Positions 33,398 to 44,420 of a stretch of 64,000 nt of DNA are shown here, piece after piece. The DNA is taken from positions 181,030 through 245,029 of the forward strand of contig WELB01000073.1 of NCBI GenBank assembly GCA_009602725.1. The letters run 5' to 3'. The first letter of the stretch is position 1; the number at the start of each line of letters is the position of its first letter. Position numbers and translations under genes: made by a program. The notes under the pieces are model-generated. The model saw nothing but the letters and a program-made list of their open reading frames with translations. It made no database searches and was not told the origin of the DNA. This stretch comes from Spirogloea muscicola (taxonomy: Eukaryota; Streptophyta; Zygnematophyceae; Spirogloeales; Spirogloeaceae).

Positions 33398-33449
33398 CTC
33401 TCCGAGGACCTCTGGTCTCTAAACCAAGCGCCAAGTGGCCATCTGCCAC
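32155..33449 (-). CDS. ACD11: ACD11-like glycolipid / ceramide-1-phosphate transfer protein
   Basis: The minus-strand exons are (about 33449)-33202, 33116-32944, 32712-32567 and 32261-32155, with GT-AG introns and agreeing phases. Residues include VLFRHLGVVFGFAERDYVSK, KDLEGAARRFATLDAVVEAD, SHTRNLLRIKRGLDFVALLF, AYVRIFAPHHSWSIRKAVGL and the end YESRNLGTDW. These follow the GLTP fold of plant ACD11 block by block: the Asp and Lys of the headgroup site (ERDYVSK), the LLRIKRGL helix with its Arg, and the His of FAPHHSW. ACD11 moves ceramide-1-phosphate and related sphingolipids between membranes, and its loss triggers cell death in plants. Exon 1 is Gly/Ala/Arg-rich, crosses a GCC tract with an N at 33358, and its start is uncertain. 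Intron 1 holds a telomere-like tract. Confidence 0.92.
33157..33192. repeat. Interstitial telomere-like tract in an intron
   Basis: The strand reads GATTTAGGGTTTAGGGTTTA and a further TTTTAGGG, inside intron 1 of the ACD11-like gene. Two perfect TTTAGGG units are present. Confidence 0.85.
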
Positions 33450-33839
33450 GTGGCTCGATCGGGGAATTCGCTAGTGGGACGGCCTTCGCTAGTAGAGCTC
33501 AAGGCAGCGGGTGCCGCGGCGAGGAGTGCGGCGGGCGCTGCGGCGTGCAACGCGGCGCCGCCCTCGCTGCTGAGACAGCAGCATGGGGGAAAGGAGCTCC
33601 GGCGTCCTCCTGCCGGCGCCGTCGGCGCTGCCGCCGTCGCCGCTGCTCGGGCAGCCTCAGCCCGCGCGGTCATGGTTGCGAGAGCGGGATCTCGGTTCGC
33701 CGCGGCCTACGCTGCCACCCACAACGGCGCAGTCGCCATTGAGCTGCAGCACGAAATACCAAGTCACGGCAAGAGTGCAGCTTGTGACGACGAGAAAGAA
33801 GCTTCCAGTGTAGCTCGCCCTCCCGTCTCAGTGGAGTAG
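33435..33839 (+). CDS. Hypothetical Ala-rich frame, divergent from the ACD11-like gene
   Basis: An open frame of 134 residues starts at or near the ACD11-like start and points away from it. It is mostly Ala, Arg and Gly (KAAGAAARSAAGAAACNAAP) and matches no family I know. The high GC of the region makes such frames common by chance, so it may be only the shared promoter region. Confidence 0.2.
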   Translation: MAICHVARSGNSLVGRPSLVELKAAGAAARSAAGAAACNAAPPSLLRQQHGGKELRRPPAGAVGAAAVAAARAASARAVMVARAGSRFAAAYAATHNGAVAIELQHEIPSHGKSAACDDEKEASSVARPPVSVE

Positions 33840-35180
33840 CCGGCGATGTTGTCCGAGCGGGTCGCGAGGACATAAGTCCAGCTTATCATCCTCTACTGCG
33901 TCCAGGATATAATCTCTTGGAAGCTCCACAATCCACAAGTGTCCAACAGCAGCAAAGATATAGCCCAGTGACCGCAACCATGCGATTGAAGCAACCATGG
34001 CTCTTGCAAGATGGTTGATGGGCCCAAGCCTTGCGCACTGGCGCAGGTGCTGGCATGCGACAGGCTGCCAAGACGAGCCACGACAGGCAGACCGCTGCAG
34101 GGCTTCTTGAGCTACTGCTCGCTCCAATCCACCTTCCTGTACACACAGCATGCTAATCTTGATGATAGGTGTCTGAGGTAAGCAAGCTCCACGTCAGACC
34201 AAGCCAGCCGTGCCCTCTGCACCTCCTGCAATGGCAGACCTCTGTCCTTGACGGACATTCTCTCGCTCAGTGGCTGCTGGCTTCGCTGCCGCAGCATCAG
34301 GCAATGTTTCTGTGGCCCTCTGGAATTTGTCGCATCAGGCACAAGTGTAGCTTCCTCCAGGAGGACCTTTCCCTGTCGCTGTTTGCCCAGATCACGATTC
34401 TGAAGCACCAACAACATTGCGTAGAAGCACGATTTGCTGGCGTCCAAGTGGACCAGGTTGTTCCAGCGGGCCTTCACGAGGCAATTGCGAAGCTGAGATG
34501 TGAGATTTAGCGCCTCATTTGGACGTCTTCCCTGCAGTTCGCGCCGCTTTGAGTACAAGCAGGTAGGCATGCCAAGTGGCTCTGATTTGACGGGCAGTGC
34601 AACACATGCTTAGGTTCAGAGTTCAAGTCTACTATTGAGGGCTAAGATTGAAGAGGGTGTAGGGCACTCAGCTGAGAGTCTCTGGCCAAGGAGCCACCTG
34701 TTATGGCCATCCTCATTTCCTGTTCACACTTCCACCTCATGATGATTCGCAGCGAGCCTCTTTTTGAGGTGCCATAGTCATGTACGCTGCCCCGGTACTA
34801 GTCATTTGCTCGTGTCATCACCCTCTTGCTTCTGACCAAGCTTCCCCCTCGCCTATCATACTGCCTCTCCTTGAGGGCCCCGAAGAACCTCAAAACACGT
34901 GCGACGGTCTGTGTTTCAGTCAACATGCATGCCGCTCCCTCACAGGAAGCTCAATCAGGTTGCAATGTGGGTTGTGCAGTCATGAGTTGCAGAACGCCTG
35001 AATAGTGGGAGCTGCTCCTCATCCAACAATGAACACGTGTGCAAGCTCCTGTCTTTGAGGTCCGGGCTCCTTAGACAGACCTCTTTCATGGAACAACTCC
35101 GGCATGACTGTGGAGAAGGACATGAAAGATCACAAACAGAGCTTGCGTACAAGAGTGTGAATTGCACGAGTGAGAAATGT
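33840..35180. other. Region without recognised gene
   Basis: The longest frames are on the minus strand, at 34570-34112 (152 residues) and 34151-33828 (107 residues, with GYIFAAVGHLWIVELPRDYI). Neither resembles a known family and they do not join by clear splice sites. Confidence 0.35.
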
Positions 35181-35189
35181 TTAGTCACT

Positions 35190-37960
35190 GCCATGGCCAG
35201 CTTTCAGACCCCCATGCCAGAGCAGGCTACGGTGGCAATTTTGCGGCAGACGACTCGGGCCCCCTTCCACCCGCCGCCACCACCATGGCTGCTGCTGCCG
35301 CCACCTCCGTCGACGCCGCCGCCGTCACCTCCGTCGACGCCGCCGCTGTCGCAGATCCATCGCGGTACGGCTTATCTACGGATTTCAAGGCCCTTCTGTC
35401 CGCCACACTGGGCCGCTAGACATTGCGGACCGCCAGGAAAGCTGACTGCTGCCTTCAGGACGACAGATGGACATCTGTGGCGATGCAAGGCTGCGCAACT
35501 TACGACACCATCAGAATCCCGGCTTCACGAAGCGGTTGCGAGGCGAGCAGCAGCGACTTGCTCTGAAGGGAGAGCGGCATGGACCTGCTCCCCGACACAG
35601 CCGCAAGCAGAGCGCCTAATTTGCTCATAAGGGGAGTGGCAGCGACCCGTTCCCTTCACGGCGCGAGGAGAACAGCACATACCTCTCTGCTCTTGGGATA
35701 GTGCGACGACGCCTATTACTCCTAAAGCAGCAGAGTTCTGCTCTCAGGATGGCGCAAGGAGGGGCAGCAGAGATCTGCTCCTAGGGAGAGCGCCAACGAC
35801 CGGCACCCAATATGGCGCCACAGACGCCAGTCGATCGCAGAGCAGCAGAGATCTGCTCTTGGATGGCGCAATGATGCCCGTGGAGATGAGCAGCACAGAC
35901 ATGCTCCCTGGAGACCCCAAACACTCTCACAATAGCCGAGGACATTACAGTGTTGCATGAAAGTCTGCTCGTGGAGGCCTGGGACAGCAAGAAGAGGCGA
36001 GCACAACCCCTTGCAAAGACGCCAATGACGACGGAGGATGCTGCAGGATGAGCCCAGCGGACCGCAGCAACAGAGAGAGCAGATTCCAGCTCCCGGTATC
36101 TCCTGCACTAGACACCCATGCCAGGAGCAGATTGCCTGTCACAAAACGCTGGCGCAAACCGCCCACATTGGGGGAGAGAGCACATTGCTGCTCCCAGGGT
36201 GGCCAAAGACGCCCATGGTTACCAAGGAAGCAGAGCGCTGCTCCCAGGATGCCCAGAGGAAGTTGGCAGTGGCGAAGCGAAGCCGAGCGCTGCTCCGCGG
36301 ACGCCCCGCAGACAAGCATGCAGCAGAGGACAACAGAGTCTTGCTCCTAGTATGGCTCGTGGAGGACGGAGTTGGCAAGGAGACGCGAGCACAGCCCCTC
36401 GCGCTACAACTTACAGGCCCACATGTGTGCCTTGCTCTGACCACTGCAGCAGCACCCATACATACTGTGATGCTCCTCACTTGGAGCACCATTTGGATTA
36501 TGGTGGGCCTCAGGTGGCCTAAGTCACTGTTGACAACAGCGACCAGGCCTTCAAATTGACGAGCAGCTGGGACAGTTGATCTGCACTATGACTTCCTCGG
36601 CGCTGAGGCTGACCGCTTGACGGCAGCCGCTCAGGAGCTCCAAGAGCATGTAGAGTATGAAGACTCCGAGGTGTGGCAGCTTCACCATATGCAGCACAGG
36701 ATGAAGTCAGCATTCTACCAGTTATGCTGAGAGTGATGCTCTCACACGATTCGGTGAAGGTTATGAAAGCCCAGCTCAAGGAGACAACACTATCTGATGG
36801 ATCTGCTCAATAAGACCCGGGCTTGCAGGCGAGCTGCATTGAGTGGAGCATCTGTTTGTAACAGGGAGGTGGGCCTACGGGCGGCTGGTGAAGAGCGAGC
36901 TACAACCTGCAGGCGAGCCTCCGAGGTGCACAGTAGATGACTAGCGGGCACAATCTTGAGCTTGAGCAGCACAAGGCATCTCTGATATACAATAGCAAGT
37001 ATATTGGCAAGAGATTGGGTAGCTAGCACCGTGGAGGCATATCTAATCGACGCACGAAGGTCTGATTAGCTGCAGATCGAGGCAGGAGCTTGGAGCCGCA
37101 TTTTGTGCAGCAGAGGTTGACGACTGTAAGTAAGCGGGACCTTGAAGAAAGCATTAGAGAGAGCTGTAAAGAAGACAGCTCTAGAAGGCCTGTGGCAGAC
37201 TGCTTCGAAGCTGGTGATATGGAAGAGCAGGAAGTCCAGGCGCTTCAGAGAAGAAGGTGATAGCAAAGAGCGGGAACTCCAGGCGCTTATAGAGGGAAAT
37301 ATTCATCAGATTTACGAGCTAAATGATGCAGGTTGGCGCTCTCTGAAGGCACAGTGAAGTAACTGCAGCAAAATTGGGAAAGAGCAGGGCTTACACGAAT
37401 TTACTGGCAGCGCGCATGCAGATGCTTCTGTAAGAATTACTGGCGGTGCGAGATGCAGATGGTGAAGGCTGAAGTTGCTGAGAGCAGCAAGGTGGATTAC
37501 TAGCAGCAGGAGATGCTAGAGGTGGAGATTGCAGTGGTCAAGATGTTCCACTCCTAAGAGGTGCAAATCTCCATCACAGGTCTTCAGGGCTGGCAGAGGT
37601 GGAGCGTGCCAGGTCAGAGCTTGATGCCAGCATGTGGAAGGTCAAGGTGGGCAACTAATCCTCCAAGAAATATTTCAGCGCATCAAGGATGGGCACAATG
37701 GCAAGTACCAGACGCTGGACCACCTTGCACCAACCACAAGAAGCACCACGACGGCAGCAGCAGCATGGTGCACAGTGCCAACAGTCATGGTCCCGGCGAC
37801 AGGGATACACTGGTCGCGTGGGCAAGCACGACAATACTGGGACAACTCAAAAGTTGTCTTCCACGTGGAGGACCTGGTCGACGACGACGAGGAGCAAGAC
37901 CAGCAGACATGCGATTGAGAGCAAACCTGGACATGAAGATCACGCTGCAAGGTGAGCCCG
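35190..37960 (+). repeat. Large dispersed repeat with CTGCTC motifs, copy 1
   Basis: The left part encodes MAAAAATSVDAAAVTSVDAA and ends LLSATLGR near 35420. From 35560 to 36340 the motif GCAGCAGAGATCTGCTC and relatives recur every 50-100 bases, each with a short internal pairing (GAGCAG/CTGCTC). The right part holds GCGGTGCGAGATGCAGA near 37444. The same three parts occur in the same order at 44930-46060. Confidence 0.6.
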
Positions 37961-38109
37961 CATCGCACTAAGTTTTAGATGCAAGGTCTGCAACTGCAAT
38001 GACGACACTCGAAAACTTGATAAGCTTGATAAGCACCTTGGGCCAAAATCTGACGGGGCCAGCGAGGGGATGCAGAAGTCATGGAGAGTAGATTTTCGTG
38101 CTCTGCACC

Positions 38110-38160
38110 GGTGGACCTTGCCCATTCCTTTTGGGCTGGCCCCTCACAGCCATCGCCTCC
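38110..38160 (+). repeat. Hairpin unit
   Basis: It contains CCTTTTGGGCTGGCCCCTCA with the CAGCC partner and a CATCGCCTCCACTTTGG arm. Confidence 0.7.
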
Positions 38161-38359
38161 ACTTTGGATTAGCTCTTAAGAGTTGAGTAAGAATTTCTTG
38201 TCCTTTCTCTCTAATGGTGGGGCCCCCTTTAGTAGGATTCGTTTGCGGTCTGTTGCCTTAGCCCTTCTCTTTATTACTACTTACAAAATTGTACTGGTTT
38301 GGTTTAACTTTCATTCCATGCACACCGCGCGCCTTCTCTTCTCCTGACCGAGCATATGT

Positions 38360-38640
38360 GCAAGTGACTCTTCAAAGTGGGCGAGGGCTGTAAGAAGCCA
38401 GCCCACAGCTATCGGACAATGTCCAAAGGGCCAGATGGCGCTTGAAGCACACAGCTATGCAAGTGGCTACAGCAGATGGGAGCCCTGTAAGCTGTGGTTA
38501 GCAGTCACGAGTCGAAATGACTTGCAAGGAAAAAGCAGCTCTTTCGATGGAAGGCTATGGCTGTGCAAAGCAAGCTCTTCCAAAGGGGGCGAGGGCTCTG
38601 AAAAGCCAGCAGACCGGACAAGGTCCGTAGGGGCCGGCAA
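38360..38640 (-). repeat. Two minus-oriented hairpin units
   Basis: Units lie at about 38370-38415 (GGGCTGTAAGAAGCCAGCCC) and 38575-38630 (GGGCTCTGAAAAGCCAGCAG), each with the CCAAAGGGGGCGA-type arm or its relic. The second has a damaged stem. Confidence 0.7.
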
Positions 38641-38689
38641 GTGCTGAAACACACAACTAAGCAAGCACCACGAAGGATTGTGACTGTAT

Positions 38690-38945
38690 AACCCTAGTAA
38701 GCAGCCGCAAGTCAGGAAGACTAGCAGCCGGAAAGCAATTCCTTTGATGATAGCCAGCGGCGGCAGCTAGAGCAGGGCCAGCTCGCATATGCAAGTGGTG
38801 GGCCAAGGACCGCTGGAAGGAAATGGACAGGCGCACACTAAACACCTGCGCCAATGAGCCAGCGGCGTTGCAAAGTGAGCTCTTTCAAAGGGGGCGAGGT
38901 CTGTGAAAAGCCAGCCCAAGAAGATTGACAAGGTCCGAAGGGGCC
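38690..38945 (-). mobile_element. Family A 3' fragment with upstream hairpin unit
   Basis: The minus strand reads NAAGSLAQVFSVRLSISFQR and ends SLPDLRLLTRV near 38692. On the 5' side, 38880-38945, it is preceded by a hairpin unit (GTCTGTGAAAAGCCAGCCCA). So a unit again marks the 5' junction of a truncated copy. Confidence 0.8.
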
Positions 38946-39009
38946 AAAGGTCGCTGAAACACATGACTAAGCAAGTACCATGTAGGATACTAACTTAGTA
39001 CCCTCTACT

Positions 39010-39250
39010 TAGGAGTCGCAAATCAGAAAGACTAGCCGCCGGAAAGCACATCCCTTGAGAAAGCCAGAGGCTGCAGCTAGAGCACGGCCAGCACGCAGGT
39101 GCAAGGCGTGGGTCATGGACCGCTGGAGGGATATGGTCATACGCATACGAAAGACCTGCGCTACCGAGCCAGCGGCGTTGGAAGCCTGCTATTCATTCTT
39201 TCTCTGGGCTGGCCTCTCCCAGCCACCGCCCTCTCCTGGAAGCGTCTTTT
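39010..39250 (-). mobile_element. Family A 3' fragment, minus strand
   Basis: The minus strand reads NAAGSVAQVFRMRMTISLQR, then LHLRAGRALAAASGFLK, and degrades before the usual end. At 39195-39245 a plus-oriented hairpin unit (GGGCTGGCCTCTCCCAGCC) abuts its 5' side. Confidence 0.78.
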
Positions 39251-39314
39251 CCCTCTGAGCTCTGTGCTCTGTGCTCTGAGCTCTGTGCTCACTCGAGGAT
39301 ATCTAGTGTCCCCC

Positions 39315-39395
39315 TTAGCCAGCTCATTGCCCCATTACCAAAATAATTCTACGGCTCGAAGTGGCCTCCCTTTCAAATTCATGCCTTCTCTTTGA
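39315..39395 (+). repeat. Dispersed repeat, CATGCGCACC family, degraded copy
   Basis: It reads TTAGCCAGCTCATTGCCCCA, then GGCCTCCCTTTCAAATTCAT, matching the copies at 22622 and 30525. Confidence 0.6.
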
Positions 39396-39689
39396 AGCCT
39401 GCTCGCCCCGCCGGGCGGGACACAGCGCGCAAGTCGGGTCAGAAGAAAGACTTTCAGTAAAAGACGACGAGAGGAAGACGCTTCCAGTAGAGGGGGATGG
39501 CTGTGAGTGGCCAGCCCAGAAAAAGAGAGAAAGACGCTTCCAAGAGCGGGCGGTGGCTTGGGAGTGGCCAGCTTTGTCAGTCTTCAAAAAACACTGACAA
39601 AGCCGGTTTCAAAAGGTTATTACTGAGCTCCTATATATGCTGTGATCTCTTGCATGGCTGTGTGGTTTTGGCGCCTTTCGGCCCTTTGG

Positions 39690-39750
39690 ACCATTATCTG
39701 TTCTTTCTGGGCTGGCTTTTTACAGCCCGCGCCCAACTTGGAAGAGCTCG
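39690..39750 (+). repeat. Hairpin unit
   Basis: It contains GGGCTGGCTTTTTACAGCCC and the arm GCGCCCAACTTGGAAGAGC. Confidence 0.8.
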
Positions 39751-39879
39751 CATCTTTACGAAATAGCAAGCAAGAAATGTCCAGCCACTGAGACCCGATA
39801 TCTCGCAGGCATTGCCACAAATCGGAAGAGCTATTCCTTCGAAAGAGCTCTTCCAGCCAATTTCTTCCGAAAGCCCCGT

Positions 39880-40217
39880 CGCTGGCCAGGGGAGCGACCT
39901 CGTCCCGTCCCGCTGACGCTGGCGATGGACGTACATTGGGCGTTCGGCAATCGATGGCTGAACCTTCTGCAGTGGCTTGCACTGCGGGCCATCGATCGCC
40001 GGCAGGGACAGCAAGGTGAGCTGCCCGGCTTCAACGCCGCCGGGTCGGTTGCCCAGGTGTTTTGTAAGCAGCTATCCATACCTTTCCACCCGTCCCAGGC
40101 TCACGCAGTGCACTTGCGGGCAGGCCGTGCCATGGCTGCTGCTTCTGGGTCTCGTGGGGTGCCTCCTTATCAGCTGCAATTTACTCCGAGTACCGGCTGC
40201 TGACTCGGGGTTACTAA
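39880..40217 (+). mobile_element. Family A 3' fragment with one frame change
   Basis: It reads LAMDVHWAFGNRWLNLLQWL, FNAAGSVAQVF and HAVHLRAGRAMAAASGS. The usual end (RLLTRGY) is found in another frame just before 40217, so the copy has at least one frameshift. Confidence 0.82.
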
Positions 40218-40314
40218 GCTCCCATTCATTGAGGCTAGCATAGTTGTGTAATATTGGCGCCTTAGCCCTTTGGACCTTGTTCACTCTTGATGGGCTGGCC
40301 ATTCACATTCTGCC

Positions 40315-40680
40315 TGGAGGGCTGGCCATGCAGCAGCGAACGCCGCCCGTAGCAACGCAGTAAAGTACCACCCGGCTGGGGACGAGTTCGTTCCCCTGGC
40401 CGTGGATGTGCACGGGGCTCACGGGTCGCAGTGGCTCGACCTGCTAGCCAGGCTTGCGTGGCGCGCTGTGTCCCGCAGGCAAGGTGAGCAGGCTGACTTC
40501 AACGCCGCTGGCTCCTTGGCCCACGTCTACCGCATGCGCCTGTCCAGTTCCTTCAGCGGTCCATGGCCCACGCTTGCACCTGCGTGCTGGCCGTGCTCTC
40601 GCTGCAGCCTCTGGCTTTCGTCAGGTGGATTATTTTACGGCAGCTAGTCTTTCCGATTTGCGGCTCCTCAGTCTTAAATT
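40315..40680 (+). mobile_element. Family A 3' fragment, HPAGDEFVPLA subtype
   Basis: It reads the endonuclease-side block HPAGDEFVPLAVDVHGAHGS, then LAHVYRMRLSS. The end (LHLRAGRALAAASGF, SLSDLRLLS) lies in the next frame. It is closest to the long copy at 62975-60628. Confidence 0.82.
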
Positions 40681-40734
40681 AATCAGTGCTTCAACTCACC
40701 CCAGTTTGAGATAGCGCTTATGGCCCCTTCGTGC

Positions 40735-40830
40735 TTTGGCCCCTTCGAACCTTGTCATTTCTTTTCGGGCTCGCTTCTCACAACCCTTGCCCCCATTGGG
40801 AGAGCCATTTCTTCATTCACAGCCCCGGCC
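40735..40830 (+). repeat. Hairpin unit
   Basis: It has CCCCTTCGAACCTTGTCATT, a damaged stem (GGGCTCGCTTCTCACAACCC) and an intact arm TTGCCCCCATTGGGAGAGCC. Confidence 0.75.
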
Positions 40831-40934
40831 CCTTTGGAAGAGCATCACTTCCTCCTGTGAGGCCAGCCCAAAGTGAACAATGACAAGGTCTAAGGGGAAA
40901 AAAGTGCCGGAAGGCGCCAAAAAACGACTCTACT

Positions 40935-41035
40935 CTCCGTGACTTCTGCTGGGGCAGAAGTGGTCCTTGCAACGAAATTCAGAACAGAGCCAAAGCGCGG
41001 CCTGCCCGCAAGTGCACAGCATTAGCCAGGGAACG
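40935..41035 (-). mobile_element. Short family A remnant
   Basis: The segment AGCGCGGCCTGCCCGCAAGT is the reverse complement of the part encoding HLRAGRA. Little else of the element is readable. Confidence 0.55.
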
Positions 41036-41084
41036 CTGGAATAATACGGAACGAGAGCTAGCTCTCTCTCTCTTTCTACGAGAG

Positions 41085-41149
41085 CAAGCGCGGCCAGATT
41101 AAGTGGTGGCTGGGAGAGGCCAGCCCAAAAGAATGGACAAGGTCTGAAG
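41085..41149 (-). repeat. 63-base hairpin unit in the 3' region of a family A copy
   Basis: It reads AGCAAGCGCGGCCAGATTAA and ends GGACAAGGTCT, the same ends as the insertion at 63449-63511. It lies 42 bases beyond the stop of the minus copy at 41191. Confidence 0.85.
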
Positions 41150-41190
41150 GAGTCGGAGTGCTAAGGACTGAGACAGCAGTAAGCGAACTC

Positions 41191-41905
41191 TCAGTAACCT
41201 CTCGTCAGTAGATGCAAATCTGAGTAGCTAGCAGGCGGAAAGACGTCGCCCTGACGGAAGCCGGAGGCCGCCGCCAGAGCGCGGCCTGCGCGCAAGTGGA
41301 CCGCAAAAGCTAGGGACCGCTGCAAAGAGACGGCCAGGCGCATCCGGAAAACTTGGGCGAGGGACCCGGCGACATGGAAGCCAGGCTGCTCGCCCTGCTG
41401 CCCGTGGCGGCGGGCCGCTGCTTGCCGCGCAAGGCGGTGAAGTAGCTCCAGCCATTTGGCGCCAAAGGCGCCGTGTACGTCGACGGCGAGTAGGATATAC
41501 TCGTCGCCTACCAGGTGATCCGAGTACTTGCGCTCCTTTGCGTCGGCCGCTTGGCGGACGGCGTAGCCCGCCTCCTCCGCCGAGCGTGTTGCGCTCCTGG
41601 AATCCAAGGAGTCCGTTGTGACGACGTCGGCAATGAGCCGAGGCCCCCCGCCGAGCGCGCTAGCGACGAGATCGGCGCGCCGGGTGTGGAGGCGGCCGTC
41701 CGCCCCAGCAGTCAGAGGCATGATGCTGGAGTTCTCCAGCGCCACAATGTAACCGGCTTCGACAAATATGCCGAACTTCGCGTTCCGGAGCAGGTCGTGT
41801 GTGCCGGTCCGCTCCCCTCCCCGTGCGCATCGGAGCATGTGAGCCGCCAGTGACGCCGCGTCCGGGCTGCGCTCGCCGCACTCGCATTGTTGTACTCCAC
41901 CTAGG
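41191..41905 (-). mobile_element. Family A retrotransposon, open zinc-finger/endonuclease part
   Basis: The minus frame is open for 215 residues. It starts MLRCARGGERTGTHDLLRNA, which continues a zinc-finger-like block (CECGERSPDAASLAAHMLRC) readable just upstream. Then come GYIVALENSSIMPLTAGADG, RRADLVASALGGGPRLIADV with the expected catalytic Asp, KERKYSDHLVGDEYILLAVD and the end ASYSDLHLLTRGY. This is the best preserved endonuclease domain in the window. The reverse transcriptase is absent (5' truncation near 41905). Confidence 0.9.
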
Positions 41906-41974
41906 CATGGTGGGTGGAGGCCGAGTAGCTCTCTGCGCCAGTCTCTCGGCTGTGACTTCCTCTAGACGGGGTCG

Positions 41975-42215
41975 TCGGTGTCGGTGCCGCAGCCGCCGCC
42001 GCCGCCGCCGCCGCCGCGCACAAGCGCGTCAAGGTGTTGCTGGTGGAAAGGTGGAAAGCTCAGATGGATCAGACGGCGCAGTTGCAGCCGCCGGCGCCGC
42101 CGGCGCCGCCGCCGCGCACAAGCGCGTCAAGGTGTTGCTGGTGGAAAGCTCAGACATATCAGACGGCGCAGTTGCAGCCGGCGCCGCCGCCGCGCACAAG
42201 CGTGTCAAGGCGTGA
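41975..42215 (+). repeat. Tandem repeat, about 70 bases, three copies
   Basis: The block CCGCGCACAAGCGCGTCAAG, then GTGTTGCTGGTGGAAAG, then CAGACGGCGCAGTTGCAGCC recurs three times with drift. It encodes AHKRVKVLLVESSD in one frame. It sits directly before the membrane protein gene at 42235 and could be part of a leader exon. Confidence 0.75.
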
Positions 42216-42234
42216 TTCCAGCACTGACTGCTTG

Positions 42235-42907
42235 TCAGATCATACCGCAGCATTCTTTGCATGGTGCATCTTAGCGGCTGCTGATTCTTTGACCTTCGTC
42301 ACCCTTACTTGCTCCAAACCCCTTCGTGAAGCAATCATTCTGCTTGTTCATTGCTTTTGGGGTGACTACTCACAGCCATGGCCTTACTTTGGAGAAGCAC
42401 TTTCGTTCTTTGCTTGACGATAGTCACAAGACCCCTTCGTGGGAGTTACCATACCCGGTTTCTGATAAGCTCTCTAAGAGGGTGCTTCTCGTTAATGTCA
42501 GGCTTCAGATTGATCTGCGCTGTGTGTGTTGCTAGTCCTGTCTCACAGAAATCCTAATCTGGATGACAGTTGCCTGTCGATAGGTGCAGCGTGGCGGTTC
42601 TCGGGGTCAGACTCATCAATCTCAGCCAAAGTTTGGATGCAACAACCAGCGTCCTCTAGACCTGAACCCACATGAACACGGAAAATGTAAGGACGCAGGA
42701 ATTGCTACAATAATACTGGCAGGCTCTGGGGCCTTATTTGCATTCATAGGTATGATATTGTCTTTTCGCAGTGACAAGTGGCAAACTACAATTCTTGGAG
42801 CCATCAGTTTCGCAACAAACCTTACAACAATGATAATGGGAGCAGTCATTGCAGACTTCAAACCGCAGTTTAGGATTGCCAATCAGCAGGCTATCAAGCA
42901 CCGATAA
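42235..42907 (+). CDS. Small multi-span membrane protein, copy 1, unknown family
   Basis: A first part (about 42235-42330, TAAFFAWCILAAADSLTFVT) looks like one membrane span. A second exon, probably opening after TGCAG at about 42587, runs to the stop at 42907. It holds two further spans, AGIATIILAGSGALFAFIGM and TTILGAISFATNLTTMIMGA, separated by SFRSDKWQ. The middle of the gene is not resolved. The minus-strand segment at 59090-58300 encodes the same pattern (WCILADARLLN; TACYVAGLVTMIVAILGTLV; SQWSFKSGK; TTMVAGIVIA), so this is a gene family rather than chance. A four-span topology is likely. No known family was recognised. Confidence 0.5.
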
Positions 42908-43324
42908 CTTGGCCTGCCCTCGCAACTTCTCTTCTGGCGTGTGTACTTATTGATTAGTAGTTTGGAATTTATGACAGTACTTGCTCCTACTGTACCTTGT
43001 CATGGCCTGCCTGCTAGGGCAGGTTGTTCTCGTTGTAAGGCTTATTTGTCTTCGTTACTGTAATCTTTCGAAGGTATTTGGAACATGTAAAGTTGTCAAA
43101 AGTATTGGTCAAACTGGTTTGGTACTTTTGCAGATGCATCTTCACGTACTTTCACGCTTTCTTGAGGTCTCTATATTTTTGTTGCAACAAACATCAGTAG
43201 ACCAGAAATATGCCATGTAGCAAACAGAGGGAGTGCTCAAGTATCCAGCATGAGATTGTTAGAAATCTAGGGTATGATGGTCATGCCTGAACTCAGGCAG
43301 GACATGCAGTGGCCAGTGCCGCTT

Positions 43325-43532
43325 GAGGCAAGGAGGCAAAGTGCAGATCATCCGCGGAAGGACGCGTTCTGTGTACTTGCCGTCGACATCCACCGGGCGT
43401 TCGGCTTTCGGTGGCTCGAGCTCCTGAACAGGCTAACGCGCAGCGCATTTCACGACGATTCCAAGATGGGCCGGTCTCAACGCGGCAGCTCTCGCCCAAG
43501 TGTATCGCATGCGCCTGTCAATACCGCTGCTG
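43325..43532 (+). mobile_element. Family A internal fragment
   Basis: It reads SADHPRKDAFCVLAVDIHRA, FGFRWLELLNRLTR and then, in another frame, the AQVYRMRLS block. Both ends of the element are missing. Confidence 0.8.
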
Positions 43533-43699
43533 CTGAGACCACTTCTATCCGTGGGCTCAAAAATTTAACGGTGGCTACAGTATGAGATGGTCCTCCGTCA
43601 TCCCAGCATCTGACCTGACTGGTTGACGCGCGTCGTCGCAGGTGGGGGGGGCAGCTAGGCGGAACAGCTCTTCCGGCTAGGAGATGGAGTGTGTTTCAA

Positions 43700-44420
43700 G
43701 TGACGGAGGGGCCTGTGTGGTCAAGTATGAAGGCAAGCACATTGACAGATGTACATCACCTGCTGCTAAGTTAACCCGCTCAGTAACCACGAGCCAGCAC
43801 ATAGAGGTCGCTAACTGATGCCCGATGCCAGACGGCATTTGACAAGCTCTTGTGCAACCAGCTAAGGCTCGACCAGCTTTCTGGTGAAAAGCATGAGCCT
43901 AAGCTCGCTGCAAACAGGCTGACATACGACATCACAAGAAGACAAGTAGGCTGCCGACATGCTGGGCTGGAAGCATATCCTCACTTCGTGCATATCCCAG
44001 ACTTGCAATGTTCTCAAGTAGGGAATGGAAGCGGGGACCCGTGCAGCCAAAGGTGTCAATTGCGGCTGGTAGGAGGTGATCACTGCGGGGGTAGGCAGAG
44101 TAGTGTTGGAGCTTTCTGTGCTCTGCACTAGGTTGCGTGGCCAGCAATGTGAGTCGATGCTGGACTTTTGTACGCCTCTATCACAACCACATCGACCAAG
44201 GCTCGTGGCCATCCGCCAGGTTGTACACCCAGAATGTCTCGCGCGACGGTGATGGCGTCCCTGACCGTGGTGGGCATGATGTTCTTCACAACCACGATGG
44301 CACGGTAGCCGGCGTTGCGCATCCGCAAAGTCCGCCAGGGCATCCGTTGTGAAATATGAATGCCTACCATTTCAGGGCCAGTGAGACATCGCAGCATATG
44401 CATAGCGAGGTCTCTGCCCT
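43700..44420 (-). mobile_element. Family B non-LTR retrotransposon, 3' fragment, copy 1
   Basis: The minus strand reads HMLRCLTGPEMVGIHISQRM, ILGVQPGGWPRALVDVVVIE and AYKSPASTHIAGHAT. The layout (Cys/His block, then GVQPGG...DVVV) parallels the family A zinc-finger and endonuclease domains, but the sequence is clearly different. The 3' region at 43700-43810 matches 17448-17610 and 56820-56940. Several frame changes are present. Confidence 0.75.
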
